Below are positions 51,264-61,004 of a DNA stretch of 64,000 bases, one piece after another. The stretch is from the NCBI RefSeq assembly GCF_900104485.1, contig NZ_FMXQ01000007.1, forward strand, positions 248,001-312,000, read 5' to 3'. Below the pieces are notes generated by a model, which was not told the DNA's origin, ran no database searches, and saw only the letters and a list, made by a program, of their open reading frames with translations. The stretch is from Bauldia litoralis. Lineage in GTDB: Bacteria; Pseudomonadota; Alphaproteobacteria; Rhizobiales; Kaistiaceae. Positions within the stretch are counted from its first letter, which is position 1. Each line of letters starts with the position of its first letter. Both the position numbers and the translations under genes were made by a program.

Positions 51264-52776
51264 ACCCAAGTCCGAGGACGCCCCTGGGCGCCTGACCGGC
51301 TCGGGCCCGATCGCGGTGGTCGATATCGGGTCCAACTCGGTCCGGCTCGTCGTCTACGAGCGGTTGTCACGGTCCGCGACGCCGATTTTCAACGAAAAAG
51401 AGCTCTGCGGGCTGGCCCGCGGCCTCGAGGCGACCAAGCGGCTCGACCCGGCGGCGATCGCCTCGGCGCTGGCCGCGCTGCGCCGCTATCGCGCCCTTGC
51501 CGACCAGATCGGCGTGTCGCAGATCCACGTCCTGGCCACCGCCGCGCCGCGCGAAGCCGAGAACGGGCCTGAATTCGTCGCCGCCGTCGAGGCGATTACC
51601 GGCGTCCCCATCCACATGCTCAGCGGCAAGGAAGAGGCGGAACTGACGGCCTATGGCGTCATTTCCGGCATTCACGACGCGCACGGCATTGCCGGCGATC
51701 TGGGCGGCGGCAGCCTCGAGGTCGTCGATGTCCATGGCGATACGGTCGGATCCGGCGAGACCTTTCCGCTCGGCGGCCTGCGATTGGCGGAGACCGCGCA
51801 AGGCTCGGTGAAGAAGGCCGAGAAAATCATCGCCGACGCGCTTGAGAAGTCGGAAGTCCTGAAGGAAGGGAGCAAGCGCGACTTCTACGCGATCGGCGGC
51901 ACGTGGCGCTCGCTCGCCCGCCTCCAGATGCGGCAGAAGGGCTATCCGCTCCACGTCACCCACCAGTATGCCATCGAGGCCGGCGAGGCGGCGGAATTCT
52001 GCAAGATGGTGGCGCGGCGCGACGTGGATTCGCTCGATTCCATCGAGGTCGTCTCGCGCAATCGCCGCCCGCTGCTGCCTTACGGCGCGGCGGTGCTGGA
52101 GCAAGTGATCAAGACGATGAAGCCGTCGCGGATCGTCATGTCGGCGCTCGGCGTGCGCGAGGGACACCTCTACGACCTGCTGTCGGCCGAGGAAAAGGCG
52201 CTCGATCCGCTGATCGTCGCCTGCGAGGAACTGGCGCTGCTTCGCTCGCGCTCGCCGCGCCACGCGGCGGAACTGAGCCCGTGGGCCGGGCAGGCCTTCG
52301 AGGCGATCGGTCTTGACGAGACCGAGGAGGAACAGCGGCTGCGCCATGCGGCCTGCCTGCTTGCCGATATCGGCTGGCGCGTCCATCCCGAGTATCGCGG
52401 CGAGCAGAGCCTGAACCTGATCGCCCATGCCGCCTTCATCGGGGTCGACCACCCGGGCCGCGCCTACCTGGCGCTGACCAATTTCTATCGCCACGAGGGT
52501 CTGATCGACGAGGCCCTGAGTCCGCGTATCCGGGAACTCGCGCCAACCCGCTACATGGAGCGGGCGCGGGCGCTGGGCGCCGTGCTACGGGTCGCCAACA
52601 TGATCTCCGGCGCGATGCCGGGCGTCATGCCGCGCACGCGGCTGGAACGCGACGGCAAGAAGCTGGTGCTCGTCCTGCCGCACGATCTGGCGCCGCTTGG
52701 CGGTGCGCGGGTCGAACGGCGCCTGGCGACGCTCGCCAAGACCGCCGGCCTCGAAGCCATCATCGGAATAGAGTAG
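51202..52776 (+). CDS. ppx: exopolyphosphatase (Ppx/GppA family)
   Basis: The 524-residue protein degrades polyphosphate or pppGpp. Actin-fold phosphate-binding motifs are [38 protein letters not shown] and [10 protein letters not shown], followed by an HD-like C-terminal helical domain. The GTG at 51202 gives a 35-residue Pro/Ser/Gly-rich lead before the conserved core and overlaps ppk. A later in-frame start is possible, but no better ribosome binding site was seen. It ends this plus-strand block, with a hairpin after it. Confidence 0.95.
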   Translation: MENPSKPTPPGPSGNGRSGAEPKSEDAPGRLTGSGPIAVVDIGSNSVRLVVYERLSRSATPIFNEKELCGLARGLEATKRLDPAAIASALAALRRYRALADQIGVSQIHVLATAAPREAENGPEFVAAVEAITGVPIHMLSGKEEAELTAYGVISGIHDAHGIAGDLGGGSLEVVDVHGDTVGSGETFPLGGLRLAETAQGSVKKAEKIIADALEKSEVLKEGSKRDFYAIGGTWRSLARLQMRQKGYPLHVTHQYAIEAGEAAEFCKMVARRDVDSLDSIEVVSRNRRPLLPYGAAVLEQVIKTMKPSRIVMSALGVREGHLYDLLSAEEKALDPLIVACEELALLRSRSPRHAAELSPWAGQAFEAIGLDETEEEQRLRHAACLLADIGWRVHPEYRGEQSLNLIAHAAFIGVDHPGRAYLALTNFYRHEGLIDEALSPRIRELAPTRYMERARALGAVLRVANMISGAMPGVMPRTRLERDGKKLVLVLPHDLAPLGGARVERRLATLAKTAGLEAIIGIE

Positions 52777-52780
52777 GGCC

Positions 52781-52808
52781 GCCGCCGCCGGCCGGAGCCG
52801 GCAGCGGC
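52781..52808. terminator. hairpin between ppx and the ribose-type ABC operon
   Basis: Arms 52781-52792 and 52797-52808 pair over 12 bp with one mismatch around a CGGA loop. It lies just after the ppx stop and just before the convergent permease stop, so it may serve both. No T-run is present. Confidence 0.5.
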
Positions 52809-52814
52809 TGGCGA

Positions 52815-53855
52815 TCAGTCGCCGCGGGCTTCGGCGCGCGAGCGCAATTGCTGGGCGTAGACGTTGATGACCAGCGCCGCCAGCAGGATCAGGCCGCGGA
52901 TCAGGGTCTTCAGGAACGGATCGATCTGCACGTGGTCGAGGCCGTTATTGAGGACGCCAAGCACCAGCAGGCCGACGATCGTGTTGCCGATGCCGCCACT
53001 GCCGCCGAACAGGCTGGTGCCGCCGACCACGACGGCGGCGATCGCATCAAGCAGGTAGGTGGTGAACTCGTTCTGCTGGGCGCTGCCGAAATAGGCGACG
53101 CCGAGCATGCCGGCAACGCCGGAGCAGACGCCGCCGATGACCAGCACCGCGCCGACGATGAACTTGACGTTGACGCCGGAATATTCGGCCGCCTCGCGGT
53201 TGCCGCCGACCATGTAAACGTAGCGGCCGAAGCGGGTGTAGGTGAGAACGAGGTGGGCGACGAGCAGGAAGACGCCCGCCACCATCACGATCACCGGAAT
53301 CCCGCCGAGGGTGCTCGATCCGAGGAAGGTCACCAGTTCCGGCACCGCATAGGCGATCTGGCCGCGGACGAAGAGGGCGGACATGCCGTCGGCGATCTGC
53401 ATCATCGCCAGCGTCATGATGAAGGACGGTATGCCGATGAACACGACGCCAAGGGCGTTGAAGAGCCCGAGCGCGAAGCAGACGCCAAGCGCGACGACGA
53501 CCGCCACAAGGCCGGGCAGCGGCACGTTGGCGATATTGACGTAGCCCTCCTGCATCGTGAAGAAGGCGACGGCGATGCCGGTGACATTGGCGATCGCCGC
53601 GACCGACAGATCGATTTCGGCTGTCAGGATGACGAAGGTCAGTCCGACGGCGATGATCGCCGTAATCGAGATCTGGTTGAGGATGTTGCCGACGTTGGTC
53701 AGCGTCGGGAAGGATTCACTGGCGATACTGAAAAAGCCGACGAGGAAGAGCAGGGTCAGGAAAGGCGCGATATTGCGCAACTGACTGCTGAACCACTTTC
53801 CGAATCCCCCACGCCGCTTCGCCGCAGTTCCAGTCTCCGCCATTCTTTCCCCCAT
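52815..53855 (-). CDS. ribose-type ABC importer permease (RbsC-like)
   Basis: A 346-residue inner membrane permease of the RbsC/XylH family with about nine helices and signature segments: GLTFVILTAEIDLSVA near residue 75, YMVGGNREAAEYSGVNV near 217 and GGTSLFGGSGGIGNT near 275. It transports sugars or sugar-like compounds. The ATG at 53855 overlaps the upstream ATPase stop; a second ATG at 53843 has GGGGGA nearby and may be the real start. It is the last gene of a three-gene operon. Confidence 0.93.
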   Translation of the reverse strand: MGERMAETGTAAKRRGGFGKWFSSQLRNIAPFLTLLFLVGFFSIASESFPTLTNVGNILNQISITAIIAVGLTFVILTAEIDLSVAAIANVTGIAVAFFTMQEGYVNIANVPLPGLVAVVVALGVCFALGLFNALGVVFIGIPSFIMTLAMMQIADGMSALFVRGQIAYAVPELVTFLGSSTLGGIPVIVMVAGVFLLVAHLVLTYTRFGRYVYMVGGNREAAEYSGVNVKFIVGAVLVIGGVCSGVAGMLGVAYFGSAQQNEFTTYLLDAIAAVVVGGTSLFGGSGGIGNTIVGLLVLGVLNNGLDHVQIDPFLKTLIRGLILLAALVINVYAQQLRSRAEARGD

Positions 53856-55357
53856 CAGGCCGCTTCGAGCAGCCGGTCCTTGCTGACCGTATCTCCGGCA
53901 AATTCAGTGACGATCGCCCCGCGCTTCATGACGAGTATCCGGTCGGCGAGCGACAGGACCGTCTCCGGTTCGGTCGAGACGACGACGACGGCGATCCCCT
54001 GGTCGCGCAGGTCGCGCACGATCCGCACCACATCCTCCTTGGCGCCGACATCCATGCCCCGGGTCGGTTCGCTAAGGATCAGCACCTTCGGGGCGTGGGT
54101 CAGCCACTTGGCCAGGGCAACCTTCTGCTGGTTGCCGCCGGACAGGTTACCGAGGAGCTGGTCGGCGCCCGGGGTGCGAATGCGCAGGTTGTCGATATGC
54201 CCCCTGGCGATGCTGCGCTCGGCGCCCGGTTTCAGCAGGAGGCGCGAAATCCGCTCCAGAATGCTGATCGACATGTTCTTGTAGAGCGGCTCGTGGTGGA
54301 AGAGCATCGCGCGCCGGCTCTCGGGCACGTAGGCGATACCCAGTTCCTTGGCGACGGACGTTCGCGGCAGGCGGATCGGCTTGCCTTCGAGCATCAGGCC
54401 GCCCGACGCCTTGAGCTTGCCGAACAGGGCGCGGGCCAGCTCGATCTGGCCGCAGCCCATGAAGCCGTAGATGCCGAGGACCTCGCCGGCGCGGATCTTG
54501 ATCGAGACGTCGTGAAAGGCGCGCTCGATCGACAGGTTCTCTGTCTCCAGCACCACCGGCGCGTCGAAGCGGGTGTTGAGCTTGATGTCGCCGGTATAGC
54601 TCTCCTCGAGCTCCCGGTGGCCGACGCCGATCATCTGTTCGATGACCTTGCGCTTGTCGATCTTCGAGACCGGGGAGGTCAGCACCTTCTCGCCGTTGCG
54701 GAAGATCGTCACCGAGTCCGAGATGCCGAGGATGTCGTCGAGGAAATGGGAAATGAAGATGATGCTGCGACCGCTCTCGCGCAGTTTGCGCAACGTCGCG
54801 AACAGGAGCTCGACCTCCGGCGGCGACAACGCCGACGTCGGTTCGTCGAGGATGATGATGCGGGCGCCCGAGAACAGGACGCGGGCGAGTTCGATGAGCT
54901 GCTGCAGGCCGATCGGCAGAAGGCCGATGGTCGTCGTCGGATCGACGTCGATGCCAAGTCCGGCGAGATGCTCGCGCGCCTCGCGCACCATCCGCTTCCA
55001 GTCGATGATGCCGAGTTTGGTGACCGGCTGCGAGCCGAGAAAGACATTCTCCGCGACCGTCAGTTCGGGGGCGATGCTGAGTTCCTGATGGACCATGCCG
55101 ACGCCGGCATCGAGGGCATCGCGGGCCGAGCGAAAACGCACGGGCTTGCCGTCGAGGCGCATCGTGCCCTGGAAATCATGATGCACGCCGGCGATGATTT
55201 TCATCAACGTCGACTTGCCGGCGCCGTTCTCGCCAACGAGTCCGTGGATTTCCCCCGCCCGAAGTGAAAAATCGACACCCCGAAGCGCCTGGACACCGCC
55301 AAACGACTTCGAGATGTCGACCAGTTCGAGCAGCGGCGTTTCGCTGCCTTCAGTCAT
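53855..55357 (-). CDS. ribose-type ABC importer ATPase (RbsA-like, two-domain)
   Basis: A 500-residue double ABC ATPase. Domain 1 has Walker A GENGAGKST (42-50), signature LPIGLQQLIE and Walker B IIILDEPT. Domain 2 has a degenerate Walker A (GFMGCGQIE) and canonical LSGGNQQKVALAK. This pattern is typical of RbsA/MglA/XylG proteins. It is ten bases downstream of the binding-protein gene and overlaps the permease gene, forming one operon. The sugar or other ligand is not specified by the sequence. Confidence 0.94.
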   Translation of the reverse strand: MTEGSETPLLELVDISKSFGGVQALRGVDFSLRAGEIHGLVGENGAGKSTLMKIIAGVHHDFQGTMRLDGKPVRFRSARDALDAGVGMVHQELSIAPELTVAENVFLGSQPVTKLGIIDWKRMVREAREHLAGLGIDVDPTTTIGLLPIGLQQLIELARVLFSGARIIILDEPTSALSPPEVELLFATLRKLRESGRSIIFISHFLDDILGISDSVTIFRNGEKVLTSPVSKIDKRKVIEQMIGVGHRELEESYTGDIKLNTRFDAPVVLETENLSIERAFHDVSIKIRAGEVLGIYGFMGCGQIELARALFGKLKASGGLMLEGKPIRLPRTSVAKELGIAYVPESRRAMLFHHEPLYKNMSISILERISRLLLKPGAERSIARGHIDNLRIRTPGADQLLGNLSGGNQQKVALAKWLTHAPKVLILSEPTRGMDVGAKEDVVRIVRDLRDQGIAVVVVSTEPETVLSLADRILVMKRGAIVTEFAGDTVSKDRLLEAA

Positions 55358-55366
55358 GTTCCGACT

Positions 55367-56392
55367 TTAGATCAGGTAGTGGCTTTCCATCCACAGCATG
55401 CCTTCGGCGTTCGCCTTGGTGACGACCGGTCCGTCGGTGATGATGTGCTTCGGAATGCCGTCACCGGTCTTCTCGCCGGCCACAGCCGCGACACCGGCAA
55501 CGATCGCGCCGCCGTGGATACGGCAGGACGGGTTGCGCACGGTGCCGAGCATACGGCCTTCGATGACCGCCTCGATCGCCGGCGGCATCGCGTCGACACC
55601 ACCGATCAGGGTCTCGCTGCGGTTGCGGCGCTTCATCACCTCGGCGGCGGCGAGCGCCATGTCATCGTTGTGGAAGAAGGCGCCGTTGATCACCGGATAC
55701 TTGGTGAGCAGCGTGTCCCAGATGCGGGCAACCTTCGACACGTCCCAATCGGCGGGCTGGGTGTCGAGGACCTCGATGTCCGGGAAGTTCTTGACCACCG
55801 ACTCGAAGCCGGCGGCGCGGCCCTGGGCGCCGGTATGGCCGAGCGCGCCCTGGGTCATGACCATCGTGCCCTTGCCGCCCATCGCGGTGACCAAAGCCTG
55901 GGTCATCGAGGCGCCCATGAACTCGTTGTCCGGAGCGAGGAAGGTGTGGACGTTGATCGAATCGAGCGGCGCGATCAGCGTGTCGAGATCGATGACCGGG
56001 ATGCCCTTTTCGATCATCTTGTTGACCGGGGCGGTCAGGGTGCCGATGCCGAAGGCCTGGATGGCGACGAAGTCCCAATCCTGCGAGGCCATGTTGTCGA
56101 TCGCGGCGCGCTGCTTGACCGAGTCGAGCTGGCCATCGAACCAGGTGACATCGACGTTGAACAGCTTGCCCCAGTATTCGGCGGCCTGCTTGCCCTGGGC
56201 GCACCAGGTGGCCTGAAGGCCGGCATTGGAGAAGGCGGCCTTCAGCGGCTTCTCGGACTTGCCGACGGCCATGGCCTCGGCCATTGCCGGGGTGATGCCG
56301 ATGCCGCCAAGCGCGGCGAGGGCAGCGGCCGATCCGCCGACCTTCTTGAAGAAATCACGCCGCGACTGCGGGCCGAATTCAGACTCTGACAT
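55367..56392 (-). CDS. ribose-type periplasmic substrate-binding protein (Tat signal)
   Basis: The 341-residue protein has a Tat signal (QSRRDFFKK, residues 9-17, cut after about AMA at 37) and a type I sugar-binding fold of the RbsB class (AAFSNAGLQATWCAQGK, VIDLDTL, HNDDMALAAAEVM). Tat export is less common for RbsB proteins and suggests folding before export. GGAGG lies about nine bases before the ATG. A palindrome CTGACGTCAG (56432-56441) within its promoter region could bind a local regulator, but no regulator gene is adjacent. Confidence 0.92.
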   Translation of the reverse strand: MSESEFGPQSRRDFFKKVGGSAAALAALGGIGITPAMAEAMAVGKSEKPLKAAFSNAGLQATWCAQGKQAAEYWGKLFNVDVTWFDGQLDSVKQRAAIDNMASQDWDFVAIQAFGIGTLTAPVNKMIEKGIPVIDLDTLIAPLDSINVHTFLAPDNEFMGASMTQALVTAMGGKGTMVMTQGALGHTGAQGRAAGFESVVKNFPDIEVLDTQPADWDVSKVARIWDTLLTKYPVINGAFFHNDDMALAAAEVMKRRNRSETLIGGVDAMPPAIEAVIEGRMLGTVRNPSCRIHGGAIVAGVAAVAGEKTGDGIPKHIITDGPVVTKANAEGMLWMESHYLI

Positions 56393-56431
56393 TTTGGGTT
56401 TCCTCCGGTTTCAAGCTTTTTTCGGAACAGT

Positions 56432-56441
56432 CTGACGTCAG
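56432..56441. promoter_or_regulatory. palindrome upstream of the ribose-type ABC operon
   Basis: CTGACGTCAG is a perfect 10-bp palindrome 40 bases before the binding-protein start. It sits inside a wider inverted pair, CGGAAC (56423-56428) and GTTCCG (56451-56456). It is a possible operator; the cognate regulator is not seen here. Confidence 0.35.
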
Positions 56442-56544
56442 GCGACGCGCGTTCCGTTTGGGTTGAGCAATTTGTCGTATGATTGCGGGGCTTGCAAGCC
56501 CCAAGTCGCAGAGGACACCGCGACAGGTGCCTATTTGTGCGGCA

Positions 56545-57540
56545 TTATTCGAAGAAGTGCGCCCAGACGGTGATGACCGCGATCTGGAGGACGACCAGCA
56601 GGCCGAGGACGATGAGATTGGTGCGGATCGCGTCCTTCGCGGCGCGGCGTTCGAGCCACCGGCGCGGCCGGACGCCCTTCCAGATGAAGACGAGCTGGCT
56701 GGTCAGGTTGAGGCAGACGACGTTGGTGATCAGCAGGATCAGAGCACCGAAGGCTCCGGCGAAATTGCCCCCGCCGGCGAGGAAGCCGGCGGCGACCGCC
56801 GGCGGCATCAGCGCCACGGCGACCATCACCCCGACCAGCGTGCTCGGCAGCCGCGAGGTGATCGACAGGGACGCGGCGACCCCGGAGGCAAGCGCCAGCA
56901 CTGCGTCGCCATACCAGACATGGGTGCGGCGCAGGAGTTCGACGCTGTCGAGGTTTGCCGGCAGGACGAGGCCGATCAGCAGGGCAAGCACCAGCGTCAT
57001 GCCGAGTCCGGCGGCGGAGACGATGGCGGCCTTGCGCATCAGGACGAGGTCGCCGAGGGCGACGCCGAGCGAGAAGGCGAGATTGGGACCGAGCAGCGGC
57101 GCAATGACCATCGCGCCGATGATCACCGCGACATTGTCCTCGTTGAGCCCGATGGTGGCGACGATGGCCGATGTCAGGGTGAGGACGACGAAATTGATGT
57201 CGAGTTGGGCGCCGTTGGCGACGTCCTCATAAAGCTCCTCGCGGGCCGTCGTCTTGCGGTTCGACTCCTGCCGCTTGATCTCATCCTCGGAGACCCGGGG
57301 CAGGGTGGCTTCGATCGGCAGGACGTTGATCCGCCAGCCATCCTCGCCCTCAAGCGCGGTCTGCAGGGCATCAAGAACGTTCTGCGAATAATCGGCGGAG
57401 ACGACGATTTCGGCCGTGCGCAGGCCTTCCTCGCCGTCTTCCTCGATCTTGAGATCAATCGGGTCGCAGGCCGCCGCCGCCGACCTGATCCGCTCCGAGA
57501 GACGCTCCGGGAAGATGGCGAGGATCAGGCGGAGCGACAC
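56545..57540 (-). CDS. DUF389 family membrane protein
   Basis: A 331-residue protein with an N-terminal soluble alpha/beta part (about residues 1-110) and six or so membrane helices containing the DUF389 hallmark IGAMVIAPLLGPNLAFSLG near 140-158 and LPSTLVGVMVAVALMPPA near 235. The function of the family is unknown. The start is GTG with no obvious strong ribosome binding site. It lies 15 bases downstream of rnd on the same strand and may be co-transcribed with it. Confidence 0.88.
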   Translation of the reverse strand: MSLRLILAIFPERLSERIRSAAAACDPIDLKIEEDGEEGLRTAEIVVSADYSQNVLDALQTALEGEDGWRINVLPIEATLPRVSEDEIKRQESNRKTTAREELYEDVANGAQLDINFVVLTLTSAIVATIGLNEDNVAVIIGAMVIAPLLGPNLAFSLGVALGDLVLMRKAAIVSAAGLGMTLVLALLIGLVLPANLDSVELLRRTHVWYGDAVLALASGVAASLSITSRLPSTLVGVMVAVALMPPAVAAGFLAGGGNFAGAFGALILLITNVVCLNLTSQLVFIWKGVRPRRWLERRAAKDAIRTNLIVLGLLVVLQIAVITVWAHFFE

Positions 57541-57555
57541 CGGCTCACCAGACGC

Positions 57556-58731
57556 CTAGTGCGGCGCTCCTGGATCGCGGCCCGCCTCGTCGATGGTCAC
57601 GACCTGGTTGCGGCGGACGGCCAGCGCCATGTCCCCGCGCTTGAGCTTGAGCGCCGCGTCGCCGAACAACTCGCGCCGCCAGCCATGAAGCGCCGGCACG
57701 TCGGCCTCGTCGTCCGAGGCAATCGCCTCAAGATCGTCGACCGTGGCGATGACTTTCGCAGCGACGCCATGGCTTTCGCTGGTCATCTTGAGAAGAACCT
57801 TCAGGAGATCGACGGCGGCGCCGGTGCCGTTGCCGGTCTGGCGGGCTTTCGGCACCTTCGGCAGGGCATCCTTAGGCAAGGCCATGGCGCGCTCGACCGC
57901 GGCGAGGATGTCCTCGGCGGCGCGCGAGCGCTCGAAGCCCTTGGGGATGGTGCGGAGCTGGCCGAGGGCCTGCGCCGTCGTCGGCTGCTGCTGGGCGATC
58001 TCGTAGATCGCGTCGTCCTTGACCACCCGGCCGCGCGGCACGTCGCGCGATTGCGCCTCGCGCTCGCGCCACGCCGCGACTTCCTGCAGGACAGCGAGTT
58101 CGATCGGCTTGCGGACCCGCAGCTTGAGGCGCTTCCAGGCGGAATCGGGCTCCATCTGGTAGGTCTTGGGCGAGGTCAGGATCTCCATTTCCTCGCTCAC
58201 CCACTCGGTCCGGCCCTGCTGGTCTAGACGGGTGGAGAGCGACAGGAAGACATCGCGCAGGTGGGTGACGTCGGCGAGCGCGTATTCCTGCTGGCGCGGC
58301 GTCAGCGGGCGCCGGCTCCAGTCGGTGAAACGCGAGGATTTGTCGAGCTTTGCGCCGGTCAGCCGCTGGACGAGCTGGTCGTAGCTGACGGAATCGCCAA
58401 AGCCGCAGACCATCGCCGCCACCTGGGTATCGAAGACCGGATGGGGCACGAGTCCGCCGAGATGGAAGACAATCTCGATGTCCTGGCGCGCCGCATGAAA
58501 GACCTTGATGACCTGTTCGTCAGCCATCAACTTGAAGAATGGCTCAAGGTCGAGATCCGGCGCGAGGGCGTCGATGATGACCGCCTCGTCGGGGCTGGCC
58601 AACTGGATGACGCACAGTTTCGGCCAATACGTCGTCTCCCGCATGAATTCGGTGTCGACGGTGACGTAGGGGAATCGGGCCAGGCGGAGACAGACTGCCG
58701 CCAGATCGGCGGTTTTGGTGATGATCGACAT
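57556..58731 (-). CDS. rnd: ribonuclease D
   Basis: The 391-residue 3'-5' exoribonuclease trims tRNA precursors. DEDD catalytic motifs are visible: D26/E28 in [14 protein letters not shown] with the second Asp, and [13 protein letters not shown] with the Tyr and Asp of the third motif. HRDC domains follow, the first around residues 205-285. Length is typical (about 375-390). Its location next to aspS and near ppx matches alphaproteobacterial gene order, although the RTX pair and an ABC operon now separate these genes. Confidence 0.95.
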   Translation of the reverse strand: MSIITKTADLAAVCLRLARFPYVTVDTEFMRETTYWPKLCVIQLASPDEAVIIDALAPDLDLEPFFKLMADEQVIKVFHAARQDIEIVFHLGGLVPHPVFDTQVAAMVCGFGDSVSYDQLVQRLTGAKLDKSSRFTDWSRRPLTPRQQEYALADVTHLRDVFLSLSTRLDQQGRTEWVSEEMEILTSPKTYQMEPDSAWKRLKLRVRKPIELAVLQEVAAWREREAQSRDVPRGRVVKDDAIYEIAQQQPTTAQALGQLRTIPKGFERSRAAEDILAAVERAMALPKDALPKVPKARQTGNGTGAAVDLLKVLLKMTSESHGVAAKVIATVDDLEAIASDDEADVPALHGWRRELFGDAALKLKRGDMALAVRRNQVVTIDEAGRDPGAPH

Positions 58732-58900
58732 GCCCTCCTATAGCCCAGCCGTCCGGAATTGTCGCCAAATCTGGTGCCACGTATCAAGATTTTGGCAGGC
58801 TGGGTAACCGGCGGGTCGGGAGGGGCCGGAATCCCGGAGAATTGCGTCGCAAATGGCGCCGGCTGGGAACAACGAACGTCTGATGGAAAGGGCAAATGCA

Positions 58901-58930
58901 CCACGGCGGCCCCGTCAGAGGCCGCCGTGG
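58901..58930 (-). terminator. hairpin terminator of the RTX gene
   Basis: A perfect 11-bp stem CCACGGCGGCC/GGCCGCCGTGG (58901-58911, 58920-58930) with an eight-base loop lies 26 bases past the RTX gene stop on the minus strand and is followed there by a moderately T-rich stretch (TGCATTTGCCCTTT). Confidence 0.65.
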
Positions 58931-58956
58931 GTTGCGATACGCGCTGGAAGGCGGGC

Positions 58957-60210
58957 CTAGGCGGCCATCTCGAAATCGAGATAGGACAACGCGAGGCCTT
59001 TGCCGATCTTGGCGATTTCAACCGCCGCGGCGCCGCCGACACCATCCTTGTCGTAGGACAGGATACCGTTCTGATCGTTGTAGATCAGGCGGTGTGAGGC
59101 CAGGAGGGCTGCGCTGCCGGTCGCGAACTCCGCCGAGTCGACCGTCGCACCGAGTTCGGGGAACCAGGCGGCGCTCAGATAGATGATGTCCTTGCCGACC
59201 TCGAAGTCGCGAATGACATCTGTCTGATCGAGGGCATAGTCTTCCTTGAAGTAGAAGCCATCCGCGCCCTTGCCGCCCGTCATGATGTCGCGGCCGAGGC
59301 CGCCGGAGATCAGGTCCCCGCCCTTGTTGCCGTCGATCCTGTCGTCGCCGGCGCCGCCTTCGATCAGGTCGCCACCCTTGCCGCCGTCGATCGTGTCCTT
59401 GCCGTCATCGCCATAGATGTCGTCGTCGCCTTTGCCGCCGTCGATGGAATCATTTCCCTTGCCGCCGTAAAGGTCGTCATCGCCCTTGCTGCCGATCAGC
59501 GTGTCCTTGCCGGTGCCGCCGTCCAGTTCGACCTGAAGATAGTTCTTGGGCAGGCCGGAGGCGTCCAGGGTGTCCTTGCCGCCGAGCCCTTTGAGGGCGA
59601 CTGCATCCATGCCCTTGTCGATATGCTTGACCTTCACGTCGACGTCGAGACCGAGCACCTTGAAGCCATTTGCCGTGGCGAGCACGGAGATGTCGTCACG
59701 GCCCCCGCTGCCGCGCGCGGCAATCACGTCGGTCTCCCCGTCAGGCGCCTTGCCGGGGGTGCGGGACAGATCGATGATCACCTTGGTGACGCTGGTGCCG
59801 GAAAGGTCGTCGACAAAGGCCAAGTCCTCCCCTTCGCGCAGGTCGATTTTGACCTTCTCGATACTTTTGAGTTCGGTACCAACCGGATTGAACGGGTGAT
59901 CGAAAAAACTGAGCTTGCCATCGAACTGGTCGATGAACGCATAATCATCGCCCATCGAGCCGTTGAACTTGAACGTGTCGTTGCCTCCCTGGCCGTTGAC
60001 GACATCGTCGCCGTCACCAAGGTTCCAGGTGAAAGTATCGTTGCCGCCGCCGAGGCGCACATCGTCGTTGCCAGGGCCGGCCGAAACCTTGTCGTTTCCG
60101 CCTTTCGCCCGGATCAGGTCTATTCCCGCGCCGGGCATGCCCAGGACGGTTGGTGAAACGAAGCCGGTATTGATCTTTTCATTGGCGTTGGTGCCAGTGA
60201 CATTCACCAT
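58957..60210 (-). CDS. RTX calcium-binding protein with type I secretion signal
   Basis: A 417-residue, very acidic protein with two blocks of Ca-binding nonapeptide repeats (GGxGxDxx): about residues 36-85 and 230-316. Many repeats carry Lys (GGKGNDSID, GGKGDDDIY). Between the blocks is a beta-rich region of about 145 residues that I do not recognise. The end (residues 374-404, RLIYNDQNGILSYDKDGVG) is the classic C-terminal targeting segment of type I secreted proteins. No N-terminal signal is present, and no catalytic domain is evident. It is preceded, 59 bases upstream, by an HlyC-like gene. The ABC exporter must be encoded elsewhere. Confidence 0.92.
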   Translation of the reverse strand: MVNVTGTNANEKINTGFVSPTVLGMPGAGIDLIRAKGGNDKVSAGPGNDDVRLGGGNDTFTWNLGDGDDVVNGQGGNDTFKFNGSMGDDYAFIDQFDGKLSFFDHPFNPVGTELKSIEKVKIDLREGEDLAFVDDLSGTSVTKVIIDLSRTPGKAPDGETDVIAARGSGGRDDISVLATANGFKVLGLDVDVKVKHIDKGMDAVALKGLGGKDTLDASGLPKNYLQVELDGGTGKDTLIGSKGDDDLYGGKGNDSIDGGKGDDDIYGDDGKDTIDGGKGGDLIEGGAGDDRIDGNKGGDLISGGLGRDIMTGGKGADGFYFKEDYALDQTDVIRDFEVGKDIIYLSAAWFPELGATVDSAEFATGSAALLASHRLIYNDQNGILSYDKDGVGGAAAVEIAKIGKGLALSYLDFEMAA

Positions 60211-60269
60211 TACAGAGTATCTCCCGAGGGTTGGTCGAACCGGGCGTGTGCTGACCCTGATCCGTCGTG

Positions 60270-60773
60270 CTAGGTGCCGCCGCGCCTAGCCTGGGCGGCT
60301 TCGATGTGTGCGCCTATGAAGGCGTTCACACCGAGCCTGAGCGGCCGGATACGGCCATTCTCGTACCGCCGCTTGGCGTAGACGGTCTGCGAATCCCTGC
60401 CGATGATGCGGATCTGGTCGCGCAGCAACTGGTGAGCCTCGGGCAAATCGACCGCCCAGCAGTTGATGATCAGGCAGGGGCCTGCGTCACCGCCGGCCGA
60501 CGCGCCGGGGTCCTCCGTCAGCCAGGCCTCCGCTTCCTCGACGCTGGCGAAGGCCCAGCCGGCAAAGCCCACCACGGTCTCGCCGCGACAGGCAAAAACA
60601 TAGTGATTGCGATTGATCTGGCCGGCGATGGTCTGCGCCCAGTGGCCGAAGGGCAGGCCCTGAAACGCCGGCTTGCCCATCAGGTAGCTGATCGCCAGCC
60701 CGAAAGCCGAGACCTGATCCGCGAACCGGTTGAGACGCAACCCCGCCTCGGCGTCGGGGGGAGGTGTGGTCAT
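60270..60773 (-). CDS. HlyC-like RTX toxin-activating acyltransferase homologue
   Basis: The 167-residue protein aligns by eye with HlyC/CyaC toxin-activating lysine acyltransferases: LMGKPAFQGLPFGHWAQTI with HlyC's MNSPLHRDWPVSLFAI, then NHYVFACRGETVVGFAGWAF with NQYVLLTRDDYPVAYCSWA. The catalytic His (H23 in HlyC) corresponds to F37, with H44 nearby, and the catalytic Asp (D92) corresponds to about N104. Activity may thus be altered. The start at 60773 was chosen for the homology; longer upstream starts exist. It is directly upstream of the RTX gene, as hlyC is of hlyA. Confidence 0.6.
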   Translation of the reverse strand: MTTPPPDAEAGLRLNRFADQVSAFGLAISYLMGKPAFQGLPFGHWAQTIAGQINRNHYVFACRGETVVGFAGWAFASVEEAEAWLTEDPGASAGGDAGPCLIINCWAVDLPEAHQLLRDQIRIIGRDSQTVYAKRRYENGRIRPLRLGVNAFIGAHIEAAQARRGGT

Positions 60774-61004
60774 GCTGTCTCGTCCGCCTGCCTGCTGTCG
60801 CCAGAGGAAGGGTAACCGAGCGAATGGCGCCATGCCACCGGCGGCAAGTAGAAATCCGGCCGACGTCCGGTCGACGAGCAGGCCGGACAAGCGGCGGCGG
60901 GTCGCGCATCCGGTCCTTGACAAATGCGGGGTGCCCGTGCGTTCTCCCGCCGTTCGGCTCGCGCCGGACCGTCACCGGCAACTCAACAAAACCAACGGAT
61001 TCCC

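Noticed and set aside
59275-59560. Tandem DNA repeats, considered as a repeat array
   Set aside because: They are the coding sequence of RTX nonapeptide repeats and have no separate repeat structure.
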